Assembly (NCBI RefSeq): GCF_900039485.1
Contig: NZ_LN999833.1
Span: 496,001-560,000, forward strand
DNA length: 64,000 nt
Source: Candidatus Doolittlea endobia
GTDB taxonomy: Bacteria; Pseudomonadota; Gammaproteobacteria; Enterobacterales; Enterobacteriaceae
Direction of reading: 5' to 3'
The notes below the pieces were generated by a model. That model was not told where the DNA came from. It saw only the letters and a list, made by a program, of their open reading frames with translations, and ran no database searches. Shown one piece after another: positions 1 to 11,387 of the stretch (its first letter is position 1; every line of letters starts with the position of its first letter). Position numbers and translations under genes: made by a program.

Positions 1-561
1 AAGAAAAAACTTTATCTTTGCCTAATGAGCGTCAATGCGTTGGAGGCAATCCGCTTCTACGTCAGCTTTGCTTGTTCTTTTGCCTTCGCTGAGCGCGAGC
101 TGATGGAAGGTAACGCTAAAATTATCCGCTTTATTGCCCGCGATGAAGCTCTGCATCTAACCGGCACTCAGAGTATGTTGAATTTGATGCATTCTGGCGA
201 TGATGATCCAGAAATGGCTGAGATCGCCCAAGAATGTCAGCAGGAAAGCCATAATTTGTTTATGCGGGCGGCGCAGCAGGAGAAAGAATGGGCCAACTAT
301 TTATTCCGCGATGGCTCTATGCTCGGCTTGAACAAAGATCTCTTGTGTCAATATGTGGAATATATCACTAATATCCGTATGAAGGCGGTAGGCTTGGATT
401 TACCTTTCTCAACCTTTTCAAATTCTATTCCGTGGATTAACTCATGGCTGGTATCGGATAATGTACAAGTAGCGCCGCAAGAAGTGGAGGTCAGTTCCTA
501 TTTAGTAGGTCAGATTGACGCTGAAGTTAATAGCGACGACCTGATCGACTTCCAATTGTAA
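1..561 (+). CDS. nrdB: Ribonucleotide reductase class Ia, beta subunit (3' part)
   Basis: Only the C-terminal half is inside the window; the frame is open from base 1 and gives 187 codons (E. coli NrdB has 376 residues). The small subunit houses the diiron-tyrosyl radical that starts reduction of ribonucleoside diphosphates in the NrdA/NrdB complex. Visible are the iron-ligand segments 'FAERELMEG' and '[10 protein letters not shown]' and the C-terminal tail ending in 'DLIDFQL', the part that docks on NrdA. The first in-frame ATG (base 25) is internal, not the start. A decayed yfaE, the ferredoxin that maintains this cofactor in E. coli, follows directly, as in the E. coli operon. Confidence 0.97.
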   Translation, partial: KKKLYLCLMSVNALEAIRFYVSFACSFAFAERELMEGNAKIIRFIARDEALHLTGTQSMLNLMHSGDDDPEMAEIAQECQQESHNLFMRAAQQEKEWANYLFRDGSMLGLNKDLLCQYVEYITNIRMKAVGLDLPFSTFSNSIPWINSWLVSDNVQVAPQEVEVSSYLVGQIDAEVNSDDLIDFQL

Positions 562-579
562 TATGCAATAACTTTTTGT

Positions 580-693
580 AGTGCTTATCACCTGCTCTTG
601 CTGACGGGTAAAATGAAAGACTACTAGGAGCTGCTAGCCTTTGTTGGCGGCGAAAAATCTAACTTCTGTTGCCTGTCGATTGATTTACATTAA
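580..693 (+). pseudogene. yfaE: Relic of NrdB-maintenance ferredoxin YfaE
   Basis: Reading the frame from base 589 gives a 34-codon stretch with one internal stop in which 'LLLTGKMKDY', 'ELLAFVGGE' and 'NFCCLSID' line up in order with the C-terminal half of E. coli YfaE (RLVAGQVDW, EPLAFIQPGE, LPCCCRAKGD). The N-terminal half with three of the cluster cysteines is gone. Position right behind nrdB is the E. coli position. YfaE is the 2Fe-2S ferredoxin that helps rebuild the NrdB radical cofactor, so the reductase here must be maintained by another reductant or not at all. Assignment rests on pattern and synteny. Confidence 0.7.
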
Positions 694-745
694 TCAATGA
701 CAAATGTTTGTCGACAGTTTCCGGATAATTTTAATTAAAAGGTGA

Positions 746-1603
<858 letters not shown>

Positions 1604-3219
1604 CGTCATCTCAGTATATTGTGCCGTACAATCTCTTAATGGTCTTTTGCTTTCTCCCGTATCGGTAACTAGTATTTAAACAAGGTCACGCGCTATAGGC
1701 GTTAATACATAGTATCACTGGTTCTGTTTCGGGTGCAGGCGGCGCTAGAAAGCGTGCCAGTGCTGTAGTAAAGTGATGCGAAATGATACCTGTAATTGTC
1801 CGATTATTGACATGCGCCATCTGTGTCAATAGCCAATAATACGGTGGCTTGGTTACATGAATCACGCGAGTGATGCGGTCTATAATTGGGAACTACACCT
1901 GAAAGACAGATATTGAGTATGTCGAACCTCAATTATGTAAGCAGGTTCTGTAGATTAACAGCGTGCACAATGTTTGTACATTCACGCATCAGATCCGGGA
2001 GGGAAATACGATGATGTAGTTCGGCTTACTCCACTATCAAATTCGCATTCCAATTGGTGCTATCTGAAATAACCATATTAATACTGCCGATAGATCTATT
2101 ACTGCTAATAGGATAATAAGTGCGTTTATTTACCTGAAGTCTCGTTAGCGTCCTACGCTACCGCGTAAGCGGAGTCGCCTAAGCCTATTCAGTGAATTCA
2201 AGGAAATCTAATCGTTTTCCCGCGGCGACGAGCAGCTATCATATATCAGATTTAACTAACCTGTTATCTGAGTATGAAAGAGTTGACAGTAAAAACTAAG
2301 ATCTCCGCCACCATAACGTTATCCTGCGTTAGGCCTTTAAAATCAAACGACTGTGTGTCGCTCAGATGCGAATACACTGCGGTTCGTATTGTGCGAAACA
2401 GCACCTCGCTACGGTCTTGGTAACGTTGATCCCATTTGCGCAACACATCGTTGATAATCTGATACTACAGATTAGATTATGATCCGCACAGATTACGCGG
2501 AATAATTAGAAATTGCGTACCTTTTAATTTACTTCTGTAAAGAATACTCAAAAACAGAATTTAGAAAATATTGCAGATGGTGGCCGAAGGCTATCCGCGT
2601 AGCGCTTAGTTCTTGACAATGCGGTAAAGAATTCCTTGACGCAAATTGAAAATAATGAGCAGATAGTTTACTGTTAGAAATTTTATCTTTGATAATGCGA
2701 TAGATGTCTTCTATGCGGATTGCATCGCACACTCAGACAATACATGCAAAGAAGAATCTGGTTGTTTCTAGTTTTGATTCACGGTAATTAAAGACAAATT
2801 AACCGGTATTCTTTTTGTAAATGACATAAAATTTAAAGTAATATATAGTTATATTTGTACTTAATTGCTTATGAATAAGATATTGCTATGGTAAATTTTA
2901 CCGTATATATTTTTTAAAAATATGTATAGAAAATCTACAAATCTGAGTCACGCTTATTTATTCATATGAATATTCGCTTTAGTCACGGGGAAGAAAGTTT
3001 TAATATTATGAAAACAATTTTTATGTGTATAGAAACTCAGATGTTAGCAGTGAATAGCCACAGAAAAAAAGCAATATAGCTATTTTACATAGCACTTGCC
3101 GGTGATAATCATAGTCATTACTTGCAAAACAAGCCTGTTCTCTCATAAGAGTTAAAGGAAAAGACAATACAACGTTTAAGACGGAACATTTCCTGAATAT
3201 CAGCTTGTAACATCATTAG
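1604..3219 (+). other. 1.6-kb noncoding stretch, unresolved gene remains
   Basis: No intact gene. On the minus strand two short open stretches (about 2732-2529 and 2446-2264) read like former coding DNA: the first contains 'EDIYRIIKDKISNSKLSA' followed by 'QELSATRIAFG', the second 'RTAVYSHLSDTQSFDFKG'. The order resembles a GntR-family regulator (winged helix first, C-terminal helical domain later), but the match is too weak to name. The last 400 bases before sufA are strongly AT-rich and would have to carry the suf promoter; no IscR or OxyR site can be recognised. Confidence 0.4.
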
Positions 3220-3603
3220 ATGAGCCTAATGCAAATAGATAATAAGGTTGAGGCACTCTCACTGAAAAAGAACCTCTGGCGAGGCTTAACAATAACCGAT
3301 TCCGCTGCCCATCAGATTCTTCGCCTAATTAAGAACGATCCTGCCATGCTAGGTTTACGTTTGAGCGTGAAACAGTCTGGCTGCGCCGGAATCACTTATG
3401 TGATGGAGAAGGTTATACATGTTGATGACGGTGACTGCGTCTACGTACATAACGGCGCCAGGCTATATGTGCCGATAAAAGCTATGCCGTTTATTGACGG
3501 CACGGAACTTAATTATGTACAAGAAGGGGTAAACCACATGTTTAAATTTAACAATCCCAAAGCTAAGCACGCCTGCGGGTGCGGCGAAAGCTTTGGACTT
3601 TGA
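3220..3603 (+). CDS. sufA: Fe-S cluster A-type carrier SufA
   Basis: A-type carrier that takes newly built clusters from the SufBCD scaffold and passes them to client proteins. 127 residues against 122 in E. coli; the three cluster-ligand cysteines are present at residues 55 ('QSGCAG'), 119 and 121 ('HACGCGESFGL'). A second ATG three codons downstream could also be the start; the first one is used because nothing separates them and the N-terminus is poorly conserved in the family. First gene of the complete sufABCDSE operon; no isc genes are in the window, so SUF may be the only assembly system. Confidence 0.96.
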   Translation: MSLMQIDNKVEALSLKKNLWRGLTITDSAAHQILRLIKNDPAMLGLRLSVKQSGCAGITYVMEKVIHVDDGDCVYVHNGARLYVPIKAMPFIDGTELNYVQEGVNHMFKFNNPKAKHACGCGESFGL

Positions 3604-3616
3604 GTGATACATCATT

Positions 3617-5116
3617 ATGGGACGAAGCAAGACTGATACCTCCGAGGTAATTAACACGACGCAATTTTGGGTTAAAAATAAGCGTTACAAGGAAGGCTTC
3701 TTTACCCAATTGGCCACAGAAGAACTGACACACGGCATCAGCGAAGACGTAGTGCGCACTATCTCAGCAAAACGCGATGAGCCAGAGTGGATGCTGGAAT
3801 TTCGTCTCAATGCTTATCGCGCCTGGTTAGAAATGGACGAACCACATTGGCTAAAAGGCAAGTATAAGCCACTCGACTATAACGATTACAGTTACTATTC
3901 GGCACCATCATGCAGCTCCTGCGACAACACATGCGACTCGCAGTCCAACGCTACGCAGCAATCCGGCACAAAAGAGGCAAGAAACTACCTTACCAATGAA
4001 GTAGAGCAGACGTTCAACCAACTCGGTGTTCCAGTACGCGAAGATAACGAGGTCGCGGTCGATGCGATTTTCGATTCTGTATCGGTTTCTACTACTTATC
4101 GCCATAAGTTGGCGGAGCATGGCATTATATTCTGCTCTTTCGGTGAAGCTAACCATACGCACCCTGAATTAGTACGCCAGTATTTAGGCAGCGTAGTACC
4201 CGCTAATGATAATTTCTTTGCCGCACTCAACTCAGCTGTCGCCTCTGACGGGACATTTGTTTATGTACCGAAAGGTGTGCGTTGCCCAATGGAATTGTCG
4301 ACATATTTTCGTATTAACGCTGCCAAAACTGGCCAATTTGAACGAACGATCTTAATTGCTGATGAAGGCAGCTATGTCAGCTATATTGAAGGTTGCTCAG
4401 CACCTGTGCGCGACAGTTATCAGTTGCACGCGGCAGTGGTAGAGGTCATTGTCCTGAAAGATGCCAAAGTAAAGTATTCTACGGTACAAAATTGGTTCGC
4501 CGGCAGAGAGAGTGGTATTCTCAATTTCGTTACTAAACGCGCGCTGTGCGCGGGTGAAAATGCCAAAATGTCCTGGACGCAGTCCGAAACCGGCTCGGCT
4601 ATTACCTGGAAATACCCGAGCGTGATTTTGCGCGGTGATAATTCGATTGGCGAATTTTTCTCGGTCGCGCTGACAAACGGTCGCCAGCAGGCGGATACCG
4701 GCACAAAAATGATTCATATTGGCAAAAATACCCGCTCGACTATTATCTCAAAAGGGATATCTGCTGGCCAGAGTGAAAATACCTATCGCGGGCTAGTAAA
4801 AATTATACCAACCGCTACCAACGCACGTAATTTTACACAGTGTGACTCCATGCTTATCGGCAGCGAATGCGGCGCACATACGTTTCCTTATGTGGAAGTG
4901 CGTAATAATACCGCGCAATTAGAACATGAGGCAACAACATCACGCATTGGAGAAAATCAGCTATTCTACTGTAGACAGCGCGGGATTAGTGCAGACAATG
5001 CAATCGCAATGATCGTCAACGGCTTTTGCAAAGACGTTTTCTCCGAGCTACCGCTGGAATTTGCCGTAGAAGCCCAAAAATTACTGATGATCAACCTTGA
5101 ACACAGCGTGGGCTAA
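3617..5116 (+). CDS. sufB: Fe-S cluster scaffold subunit SufB
   Basis: Core of the SufBC2D scaffold on which sulfur from SufS/SufE is combined with iron. 499 residues (E. coli 495). Residues shown to be essential in E. coli SufB, Cys405 and Glu434, are present as Cys409 ('FTQCDSML') and Glu438 ('[11 protein letters not shown]'); the sulfur-tunnel region 'YSTVQNWF' is intact. It starts 13 bases behind sufA with only a weak ribosome site (TTGAGTGA), and the N-terminal 15 residues differ from E. coli, so the exact start is slightly uncertain. Most of the protein is near-identical in motif order to E. coli. Confidence 0.97.
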   Translation: MGRSKTDTSEVINTTQFWVKNKRYKEGFFTQLATEELTHGISEDVVRTISAKRDEPEWMLEFRLNAYRAWLEMDEPHWLKGKYKPLDYNDYSYYSAPSCSSCDNTCDSQSNATQQSGTKEARNYLTNEVEQTFNQLGVPVREDNEVAVDAIFDSVSVSTTYRHKLAEHGIIFCSFGEANHTHPELVRQYLGSVVPANDNFFAALNSAVASDGTFVYVPKGVRCPMELSTYFRINAAKTGQFERTILIADEGSYVSYIEGCSAPVRDSYQLHAAVVEVIVLKDAKVKYSTVQNWFAGRESGILNFVTKRALCAGENAKMSWTQSETGSAITWKYPSVILRGDNSIGEFFSVALTNGRQQADTGTKMIHIGKNTRSTIISKGISAGQSENTYRGLVKIIPTATNARNFTQCDSMLIGSECGAHTFPYVEVRNNTAQLEHEATTSRIGENQLFYCRQRGISADNAIAMIVNGFCKDVFSELPLEFAVEAQKLLMINLEHSVG

Positions 5117-5161
5117 GTCCGTACTACCCGGACAGCTCAATAAGTCGGGTAAAGGCAAAAG

Positions 5162-5902
5162 ATGTTATCGATTAAAAATTTGAACGTCAGCGTGGAAGAG
5201 AACGTTATCCTTAAAGGACTGAATCTAGAAGTGAAACCTGGCGAAGTCCATGCCATTATGGGGCCGAACGGCTCCGGCAAGAGTACTTTATCTGCAACGA
5301 TTGCCGGGAGAGAAGATTGTAAGGTTTCCTCCGGAGAAGTTATATTCAAAGGCCGCGATTTGCTGGCACTGAATCCAGAAGAGCGCGCTGGCGAAGGTGT
5401 GTTTATGGCATTCCAATATCCAGTAGAAATTCCGGGCGTCAGCAACCAATTTTTCCTGCAGACAGCAGTCAATGCCGTGCGCAAGTACCGCAAACAACCG
5501 ACGCTTGACCGCTTTGATTTTACTGATTTTATCAACGTCAAGATTAAATTATTGAAAATGCCGGTCGATCTGCTGACCCGGTCAGTAAACGTGGGATTTT
5601 CTGGCGGCGAGAAAAAACGTAACGATATCCTGCAAATGGCAGCGCTGGAGCCGAATCTATGTATTTTAGATGAGACAGACTCTGGTCTAGATATCGATGC
5701 GCTAAAGATTATCGCCCACAGCGTAAATATTTTACGTGACGGCAAACGTTCTTTTATTATCGTCACCCATTATCAACGCATTCTGGAATATATTCAACCA
5801 GACCACGTTCATGTGTTATATCAGGGCCGCATTGTGAAATCTAGTGATTTTTCCCTAGTGAAACGGCTCGAGGAGAAAGGTTATGGCTGGCTTACCGAAT
5901 AA
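5162..5902 (+). CDS. sufC: Suf scaffold ATPase SufC
   Basis: ABC-type ATPase that drives conformational change of SufB-SufD during cluster assembly; it is soluble, not a transporter. 246 residues (E. coli 248). Walker A 'GPNGSGKST', signature 'FSGGEKKRND', Walker B 'LCILDETDSGLD' and the H-loop 'IIVTHYQRIL' are all intact. The start is set by 'GGGTAAAGGC' ahead of the ATG, 45 bases after sufB. Its end overlaps sufD by 20 bases, the coupling seen in other enterobacteria. Confidence 0.98.
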   Translation: MLSIKNLNVSVEENVILKGLNLEVKPGEVHAIMGPNGSGKSTLSATIAGREDCKVSSGEVIFKGRDLLALNPEERAGEGVFMAFQYPVEIPGVSNQFFLQTAVNAVRKYRKQPTLDRFDFTDFINVKIKLLKMPVDLLTRSVNVGFSGGEKKRNDILQMAALEPNLCILDETDSGLDIDALKIIAHSVNILRDGKRSFIIVTHYQRILEYIQPDHVHVLYQGRIVKSSDFSLVKRLEEKGYGWLTE

Positions 5903-7169
5903 TAGTAACATCTGTGCACTGAGTCAATGGCGCCAATTGTTCGCCAGTCAAAGTACAGCGCGTTCCGTCGAAGCTTACGCCCATTGGCAAGCTGTTGAAC
6001 GCCTAGGACTGCCTACCTGTCAAAATGAATACTGGAAATATACTCCACTTGACAAACTGTTGGCACATCGCTTTGCGTATGTCACCACCCGTGCGGTATC
6101 CTCTACCGTGCGCGATACTCTCAGTCTGACTATGGATGCCTACCGATTAGTATTTATCAATGGCCGTTTTGCACCGGCGTTAAGCGATAACGATACCGGG
6201 TTGTGGCAAATTAAGATAGAAGAAGGGGCTACCCGTCGCGCGTTGTCTGCACCTATTCAGACAGAGGTGTTTTTGCATTTAATTGAAAGCCTCAGTCAGG
6301 AGACCACCCGCATTCGCCTTCCAGCTGGCAAGATGGCGAAGCGCCCGCTGTATTTGCTACATATCAGTCAGGGTAGTGAGGATAAAGAAGCCTTAAACAC
6401 ATTGTATTACCGTCATCATATTGATATCGAGTCTTGTGCGAAAGGACAAATCATTGAACATTTCACTAGTATTGATTCTCAGAAACATTTCAGTGGTGCC
6501 CGTACCACTTTTTCGGTCGGTGATAATGCGAACCTGACCCAAATTGAATTAGCTTTTGAAAGCTGCGCAAGCTACCACTTTAGCCATAACGATATCATCA
6601 TAGACCGGGATGCGACGGTGCGAAGTAGCACGTTTATTCTCGGTGCAGAATTAACCCAACATCAAATTAGCGCACAGCTGAACGGTGAGGGTTCTAATCT
6701 TACAATAAACAGTTTACTGTTGCCGTCAGGGAAGGGCATCAGTGATATCCGCACCTATCTTGAGCATAATAAGGGTCATTGTTTAAGTCGACAACTACAT
6801 AAAATAGTTGCTCGCGATCGTGGTAAGGGCGTGTTCAACGGCTTGATTAAAGTAGCCAAGCATGCGCTTAAAACTGACAGTCAGATGGCAAATAATAATC
6901 TTCTGCTAGATCGTCTGACGGAAGTGAACACCAAACCGCATCTGGAAATTTATGCCGATGACGTCAAGTGTAGTCATAGCGCCACTGTGGTGCAAATCGA
7001 TGAAAAACAGATGTTTTATCTGCGTTCACGTGGCATCACTTACAAAGATGCCCAGCAGATGATTATTTACGCTTTCGCGGAGGAAGTAACAGAAACGATC
7101 GGACACGAAGGGGTACGCAATATAGTACTGGCGCGTATCACCGATGCTTTAGATGAGGGGGTGACATGA
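5883..7169 (+). CDS. sufD: Fe-S scaffold subunit SufD
   Basis: SufB paralogue completing the SufBC2D complex and needed for iron acquisition. 428 residues (E. coli 423), starting with the same 'MAGLPN' as E. coli. The C-terminal beta-helix core carries '[11 protein letters not shown]' with Cys363 and His365, equivalents of the functionally required E. coli Cys358 and His360. The gene begins inside sufC, with AGGAGAAAGG just upstream as ribosome site, and its stop overlaps the sufS start as ATGA. The N-terminal helical part is more diverged than the core, as usual for SufD. Confidence 0.97.
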   Translation: MAGLPNNSNICALSQWRQLFASQSTARSVEAYAHWQAVERLGLPTCQNEYWKYTPLDKLLAHRFAYVTTRAVSSTVRDTLSLTMDAYRLVFINGRFAPALSDNDTGLWQIKIEEGATRRALSAPIQTEVFLHLIESLSQETTRIRLPAGKMAKRPLYLLHISQGSEDKEALNTLYYRHHIDIESCAKGQIIEHFTSIDSQKHFSGARTTFSVGDNANLTQIELAFESCASYHFSHNDIIIDRDATVRSSTFILGAELTQHQISAQLNGEGSNLTINSLLLPSGKGISDIRTYLEHNKGHCLSRQLHKIVARDRGKGVFNGLIKVAKHALKTDSQMANNNLLLDRLTEVNTKPHLEIYADDVKCSHSATVVQIDEKQMFYLRSRGITYKDAQQMIIYAFAEEVTETIGHEGVRNIVLARITDALDEGVT

Positions 7170-8392
7170 CTTATCCAATTGTACGAATTCGGTCTGAATT
7201 TCCCATGTTGGCACGGAAAATAAACGATAAGCAGCTGACCTATCTTGACAGTGCAGCGAGTGCGCAGAAGCCTAACGTCGTGATCGATTGTGAAAGCGAC
7301 TATTATCGTAAGGGATACGCAGCTGTGCACCGCGGTATTCATACTTTAAGTAACGAAGCCACGACCCGCATGGAAAATGTACGTCAACAGGTGGCGCGTT
7401 TTATCCATGCTGCTTCGGCGGATGAAATTGTATTTGTTAAAGGTGCTACCGAGGCTATCAATCTAGTAGCTAATAGCTGGGGTTGTCAGTATCTTCAATC
7501 CGGCGATAATATTCTTATCACCGAGATGGAACATCACGCTAATATTGTGCCCTGGCAAATGTTGGCTGAAAAGAAACACTTGTCGCTGCGTTATATTCCA
7601 CTGCTGCCCGACGGCACACTCGACATAGCCAAATTGCCGGTGTTAATTGATGATCGCACGCGTTTATTTGCCGTCACCCAGATATCCAATGTTCTTGGTA
7701 CCCCTAATCTGCTGTCGAAACTTATTTCTGAAGTACGTACAACCAACGATGTTATGGTGCTAGTTGACGGCGCGCAGGGCGTCATGCATCAGAAAGTGGA
7801 CGTGCAAACGTTGGATTGCGACTTTTATGTTTTTTCAGGTCATAAGCTCTATGGTCAGACAGGTATTGGCGTTCTCTACGCTAGAAAAGCGTTACTGGAC
7901 ATTATGCCGCCTTGGGAAGGCGGTGGTGCGATGATTCAATCTGTCAGTCTAACCGAAGGCACTACCTTTAACAAAGCGCCTTGGCGTTTTGAAGCAGGAT
8001 CGCCTAATACCGCCAGTATAATAGGGCTAGGCGCTGCAATTGATTATATTGAACAAGTGGGACTAGACAGTATTCAAGCCTACGAGCACGAGTTGATGCG
8101 CTATACGCTCGAAGCGTTGCAACAGGTGCCGGACTTAATTCTGTATGGACCTGCCCATCGCATCGGCATTATCGCTTTCAATTTAGGGAAACATCATGCT
8201 TATGATGTTGGCAATCTCCTTGATCAATATGGCATCGCCATTCGCACTGGTCACCACTGCGCCATGCCACTGATGGACTATTTTCAAATAACAAGTATGT
8301 GCCGTGCATCACTTGCGATGTATACTAATCGAGATGATATTGACCGACTAGTGGCTGGTCTTGTGCAAGTGCAGCGTTTATTAGGATCATAG
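7166..8392 (+). CDS. sufS: Cysteine desulfurase SufS
   Basis: PLP enzyme that removes sulfur from cysteine as a persulfide on its own active-site cysteine and hands it to SufE. 408 residues (E. coli 406). The PLP lysine is Lys227 in 'FSGHKLYG' and the persulfide cysteine is Cys365 in '[11 protein letters not shown]'; '[11 protein letters not shown]' supplies the conserved histidine that stacks on the cofactor. Translationally coupled to sufD by a 4-base overlap. Group II desulfurase, which depends on SufE for activity; SufE is encoded next. Confidence 0.98.
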   Translation: MTYPIVRIRSEFPMLARKINDKQLTYLDSAASAQKPNVVIDCESDYYRKGYAAVHRGIHTLSNEATTRMENVRQQVARFIHAASADEIVFVKGATEAINLVANSWGCQYLQSGDNILITEMEHHANIVPWQMLAEKKHLSLRYIPLLPDGTLDIAKLPVLIDDRTRLFAVTQISNVLGTPNLLSKLISEVRTTNDVMVLVDGAQGVMHQKVDVQTLDCDFYVFSGHKLYGQTGIGVLYARKALLDIMPPWEGGGAMIQSVSLTEGTTFNKAPWRFEAGSPNTASIIGLGAAIDYIEQVGLDSIQAYEHELMRYTLEALQQVPDLILYGPAHRIGIIAFNLGKHHAYDVGNLLDQYGIAIRTGHHCAMPLMDYFQITSMCRASLAMYTNRDDIDRLVAGLVQVQRLLGS

Positions 8393-8411
8393 CCGACAGG
8401 AGCACATAACG

Positions 8412-8828
8412 ATGGCAGATCTTCCTGATAAAGATAAGTTGCTGCACAATTTCTCCCGCTGTGGTAATTGGGAAGAGAAGTATTTATATATCATCGAATT
8501 AGGCGGGCAATTACCGATGCTCTCAGCAGAGATGCGTACGCCGGCTAATTTAATAGCCGGCTGTCAAAACCAAGTATGGATTGTCTTGTCGATTCAAGCT
8601 GATGGCAGCGTCCAGCTATACGGCGACAGCGATGCGGTTATTGCAAAAGGACTTATCGCTATGGCATTTATCTTTTATCAAGGACTAACGCCAGAAAAAA
8701 TTGTTGTCTGTGATGTACGGCCCTTTTTCGACGCGCTGGCTCTTAACCAGCACTTAACACCCTCTCGATCGCAAGGGTTGGAAGCTATGCTCCGGAGAAT
8801 TCGCGCTCTGGCTGCCATGCATCAGTAA
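8412..8828 (+). CDS. sufE: Sulfur acceptor protein SufE
   Basis: Accepts persulfide sulfur from SufS and delivers it to SufB. 138 residues, exactly the E. coli length, with the acceptor Cys51 in '[11 protein letters not shown]'. The C-terminal part '[16 protein letters not shown]' is nearly identical to E. coli. GGAG lies 10 bases before the ATG. In E. coli ldtE (ynhG) follows; it is absent here and the operon ends facing lpp. Confidence 0.98.
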   Translation: MADLPDKDKLLHNFSRCGNWEEKYLYIIELGGQLPMLSAEMRTPANLIAGCQNQVWIVLSIQADGSVQLYGDSDAVIAKGLIAMAFIFYQGLTPEKIVVCDVRPFFDALALNQHLTPSRSQGLEAMLRRIRALAAMHQ

Positions 8829-8895
8829 CCGTGCTCAATGTTTGCTAACGTACGAATGAGAGAGGGAAATCAGGCGTTAGTAGCTTTCGTTGAAC

Positions 8896-8926
8896 AAATA
8901 AAAATGGCGCACTTTGTGCGCCATTC
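8896..8926 (-). terminator. lpp rho-independent terminator
   Basis: Perfect 10-bp stem AATGGCGCAC / GTGCGCCATT with a 3-base loop, followed on the minus strand by a T-rich tract. Stem sequence is the same as that of the E. coli lpp terminator. Located 20 bases past the lpp stop; may also stop readthrough from the converging suf operon. Confidence 0.9.
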
Positions 8927-8946
8927 CCAATTCGAGACCGGCACTC

Positions 8947-9183
8947 TTACTTTCGGTAAGAAGTAGCTTGGTTGTCCAGACGTTGGTTAGCACGAGCTGC
9001 GTCGTCTTTAACGGACTGTAGGTCGGAACGCAAAGCATTCACGTCGTTGCTGCTCTGGTCAACTTTGGCGTTCAGAGTCTGAACATCGGAGGACAGCTGA
9101 TCGATTTTAGCGTTGCTAGAGCAACCAGCCAGCAGAGTGGAACCCAGAATTATCGCGCTCACTACCAGTTTAGTACGATTCAT
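8947..9183 (-). CDS. lpp: Major outer membrane (Braun) lipoprotein
   Basis: Lipoprotein that anchors the outer membrane to peptidoglycan. 78 residues, identical in length to E. coli; signal peptide with lipobox 'LLAGCSS' (lipidated Cys21), then the heptad-repeat coiled coil '[18 protein letters not shown]', ending in 'YRK' whose C-terminal lysine is linked to meso-DAP. Lipidation enzymes Lgt and Lnt are both encoded in this window. The start is fixed by GAGGAT 10 bases upstream. Differences from E. coli are mostly in the signal peptide and around residues 44-58. E. coli neighbours ldtE and pykF are missing. Confidence 0.98.
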   Translation of the reverse strand: MNRTKLVVSAIILGSTLLAGCSSNAKIDQLSSDVQTLNAKVDQSSNDVNALRSDLQSVKDDAARANQRLDNQATSYRK

Positions 9184-9204
9184 TATTAATATCCTCTAGA
9201 TTGA

Positions 9205-9262
9205 ATGAATTTCCATGTAGCATGACAAGTATTACACAAACTATTTTCTAATGAGAATAAAT
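9205..9262 (-). promoter_or_regulatory. lpp promoter and untranslated leader
   Basis: On the minus strand the sequence upstream of lpp follows the E. coli lpp promoter almost base for base: TATTCTCA, then TTTGTGTAATACTTGT with the AATACT -10 element (9228-9233), then GCTACATGG and the leader TCAATCTAGAGG. The -35 area (9247-9252, ATTAGA) is the least conserved piece. Such conservation outside genes is exceptional in this window and points to selection for very high expression. Confidence 0.85.
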
Positions 9263-9559
9263 TTTGCGAATAAAACGATTAAATGTAATCGACCGCTCAA
9301 AGAAGCATCTTATTTTACAAAGTGGTGAAACGGACTAAGGACCTTGGTGACATAAGATTACTTCTGTTAGAGTCAGTGTTATTGATTTTCAATCTTCCCT
9401 ATTTTTTAAACGCACATAGCAAAGATAGATATTATCTAAACCGATGAGTTTGATAGTCATTTGGCATCGAACACTTAATGCTGCATTAACAAGCTGCGTG
9501 TTATTTTATTTATTATACAAAAGTAGATTGTCGATAGTATCAAACTTAATCTTGTCATG

Positions 9560-9770
9560 CATCGATTCTGGTTTAAAAACCAATGGCTTTACAATAAAAA
9601 CGTTTGCTGTGAGTACGTAAATTTAAATGATCCGTTGTTACATTAGTTATATAGCGAGGGCTTATGTGATATAAGATTGTCCTTTAAGATCAACTTTTAC
9701 GTCATTTCCTTAAATGTACTTTATATAGTTTGGTTGTATGTTTGCTTAAGCGCCTCGAAACACCGTTTGC
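9560..9770 (-). mobile_element. IS1-family transposase relic (InsB end)
   Basis: Read on the minus strand, bases around 9650-9580 give 'RYITNVTTDHLNLRTHSKR', matching in spacing and order the C-terminal InsB block of IS1 (RYTQRIERHNLNLRQHLAR). The element is internally deleted: the marker TAAGCGCCTCGA near 9750 lies about 130 bases from the LNLRT block, against about 365 in the longer copy at 19.6-20 kb. No terminal repeats or target duplication can be seen. Confidence 0.65.
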
Positions 9771-10574
9771 AGATGTAATAGCTAAAATAGCTTCACTCCT
9801 ATCTTGCAACTTAAAGATTAATTCCGAAAGTTAACGATAGGTAGTGATCGTTGAATCTTGTTATTTGATGTATCCGATAAAATTTATCGGAGTTCACATT
9901 CTTTTTTGTTCGCTTACACTTGAACAATTAGGCGGCATTTAAAATTTGGTCATCATAATATTTTTCATCACGCTGCACCATTTAAATAAACACATCGCGA
10001 AATACGATGACCTTACTGTAATGCAAGTACATTCAGGTGATTTTATTGAGCTAGGAAAACTGATTTGACACTCACAAAAGCGCTAATTAAAATGTTAGCC
10101 TTTCCAGGCGAACTATGGGCCTGATGTTCTTTAATGGTTCATCGGGATGCACGAGACGCTTTAGAAAATTTAGCACTCCTCCTTGTACGATAAAAGAGAG
10201 GATGAAATCACGCTTCTCATCGGAGAGTTACCGATGAATTTCGTTCCAGGTAGCCGACGTTTCTTGTGGAGAGTATGAACACTCTATCTAGTTGGTTCTT
10301 AAGGTAAGCGTTTTCACTATACCTCAACTATTTTGCCGAGTACGCCTTCGCGCTATCTCTTCTTTTGCAAACCTTCCTCTCTAGCCCTCCGATTTTGTCC
10401 TTGTCGTGTTTTTGGTAAACCCTGTCCCAATCAATTCATGCGTTTCCGTTACGCTATGACAATAGTATTGCACGTATAATATTATCTTAACGCTAATTAT
10501 AACCCAAAACGTATTGGATCAAAGTTAGCATTAAAAAATAAAAGTAATGTCAGTAATTGTGACTCGGATTTACT

Positions 10575-10730
10575 AACAATGATACCATTCAATGATTGTA
10601 TTATGTATTGTTTCGATTTTGAAAGTAAATAAACTTACGAGGAAACCTTTGATGTGGTACGTAAATTTAAGTAATGTCGTTCTATTCGCTGAATATCTTT
10701 TGACTTACTATATAGCTGCTTGAGCCCAAA
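10575..10730 (-). mobile_element. IS1-family transposase relic (InsB end)
   Basis: Minus-strand reading gives 'KRYSANRTT', then after one frameshift 'HYLNLRTTSK' and 'LLSKSKQY', in the order of the InsB C-terminus of IS1 (KRYTQRIER, HNLNLRQHLAR, SFSKSVEL). Shares the block GTACGTAAATTTAA with the copies at 9.6 and 19.6 kb. Heavily decayed; no ends identifiable. Confidence 0.65.
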
Positions 10731-11297
10731 CATATCTTATAAATAAGCTATGCATTAGTCATATAGAAAGTTATATTTAATACACTTAATAGTATTAAGT
10801 ATTTTTATATTGCATGTTTTTCATGCTGGTATATAAATGGTGGGAGTAGAGAAGGACTGTGACATGTAATCAGATGCTATCTATAATCTGAGATCCGTCA
10901 TTTTTTGCCTGTGCTTCATTGATGATAACAGCCATGGTGATACCGTTGTTACCAACGGTAGTATAGTGAGCACAATCCTTCGTAACGAGTAAAGATGACG
11001 CTTCCTGAGAGGGACTGTTTTAGCGTGTCTTCAACCGACGAATTTCAAAGTTGGATGCGCAGTTTCAAAAACTGATGGATTTTCCGGAATAGGCAAATGC
11101 GAGATTAAGTTAGTTGTGATTTAATCATCTAAACATCATACTAAGAAGAGCTTGCCATCGTTGTTCAAGACGGCGATAATTGCGTCCATTCCGAAATACA
11201 GAATAAGTACATTATTTTATGATCAGTGAGTTGCAAGGTGCTGATTAATGAATTTTTCAATAAAACGGCTGTAGCGTGAAGACAAGTGATGAGATAA

Positions 11298-11371
11298 GGC
11301 GCGTTGGCAGAGTGGAAATGCAGCGGATTGCAAATCCGTCCACCTCGGTTCAACTCCGGGACGCGCCTCCA
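11298..11371 (+). tRNA. cysT: tRNA-Cys (GCA)
   Basis: 74 bases including encoded CCA. Acceptor GGCGCGT pairs with ACGCGCC, anticodon loop ATTGCAAAT gives GCA, T arm GGTTCAACTCC is intact. Followed 17 bases later by tRNA-Leu, the cysT-leuZ order of E. coli, but glyW, which precedes them there, is absent. Confidence 0.97.
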
Positions 11372-11387
11372 GTTTTGGTTTTGTGAC

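Larger units (their letters stand above)
9263..11297. other. 2-kb noncoding stretch with IS relics
   Basis: No intact gene. Two IS1-family transposase relics are readable on the minus strand (separate entries). Between about 9850 and 10570 nothing can be assigned; stretch 10200-10420 is less AT-rich and may be an eroded gene but no family is recognised. No glyW or pgsA, the E. coli upstream neighbours of the cysT-leuZ tRNA pair, can be found before the tRNAs. Confidence 0.5.

Noticed and set aside
2264-2732. Minus-strand pieces resembling a GntR-family regulator
   Set aside because: Pattern of helix-turn-helix and C-terminal part is only suggestive; not enough to name a gene, so noted only in the spacer entry.
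3617-5116. SufB residue after FPYVE is Val where I recall Cys in E. coli
   Set aside because: The essential cysteine of SufB is the one in FTQCDSML, which is intact; Val at this place is common in other SufB proteins.
5137-5766. 209-codon minus-strand frame across sufC
   Set aside because: Lies entirely antisense to sufC, low-complexity, no recognisable motif.
10120-10230. Plus-strand peptide with FNGSSGC, like a Walker A of an ABC ATPase
   Set aside because: No other ABC motif in any frame nearby; likely chance.
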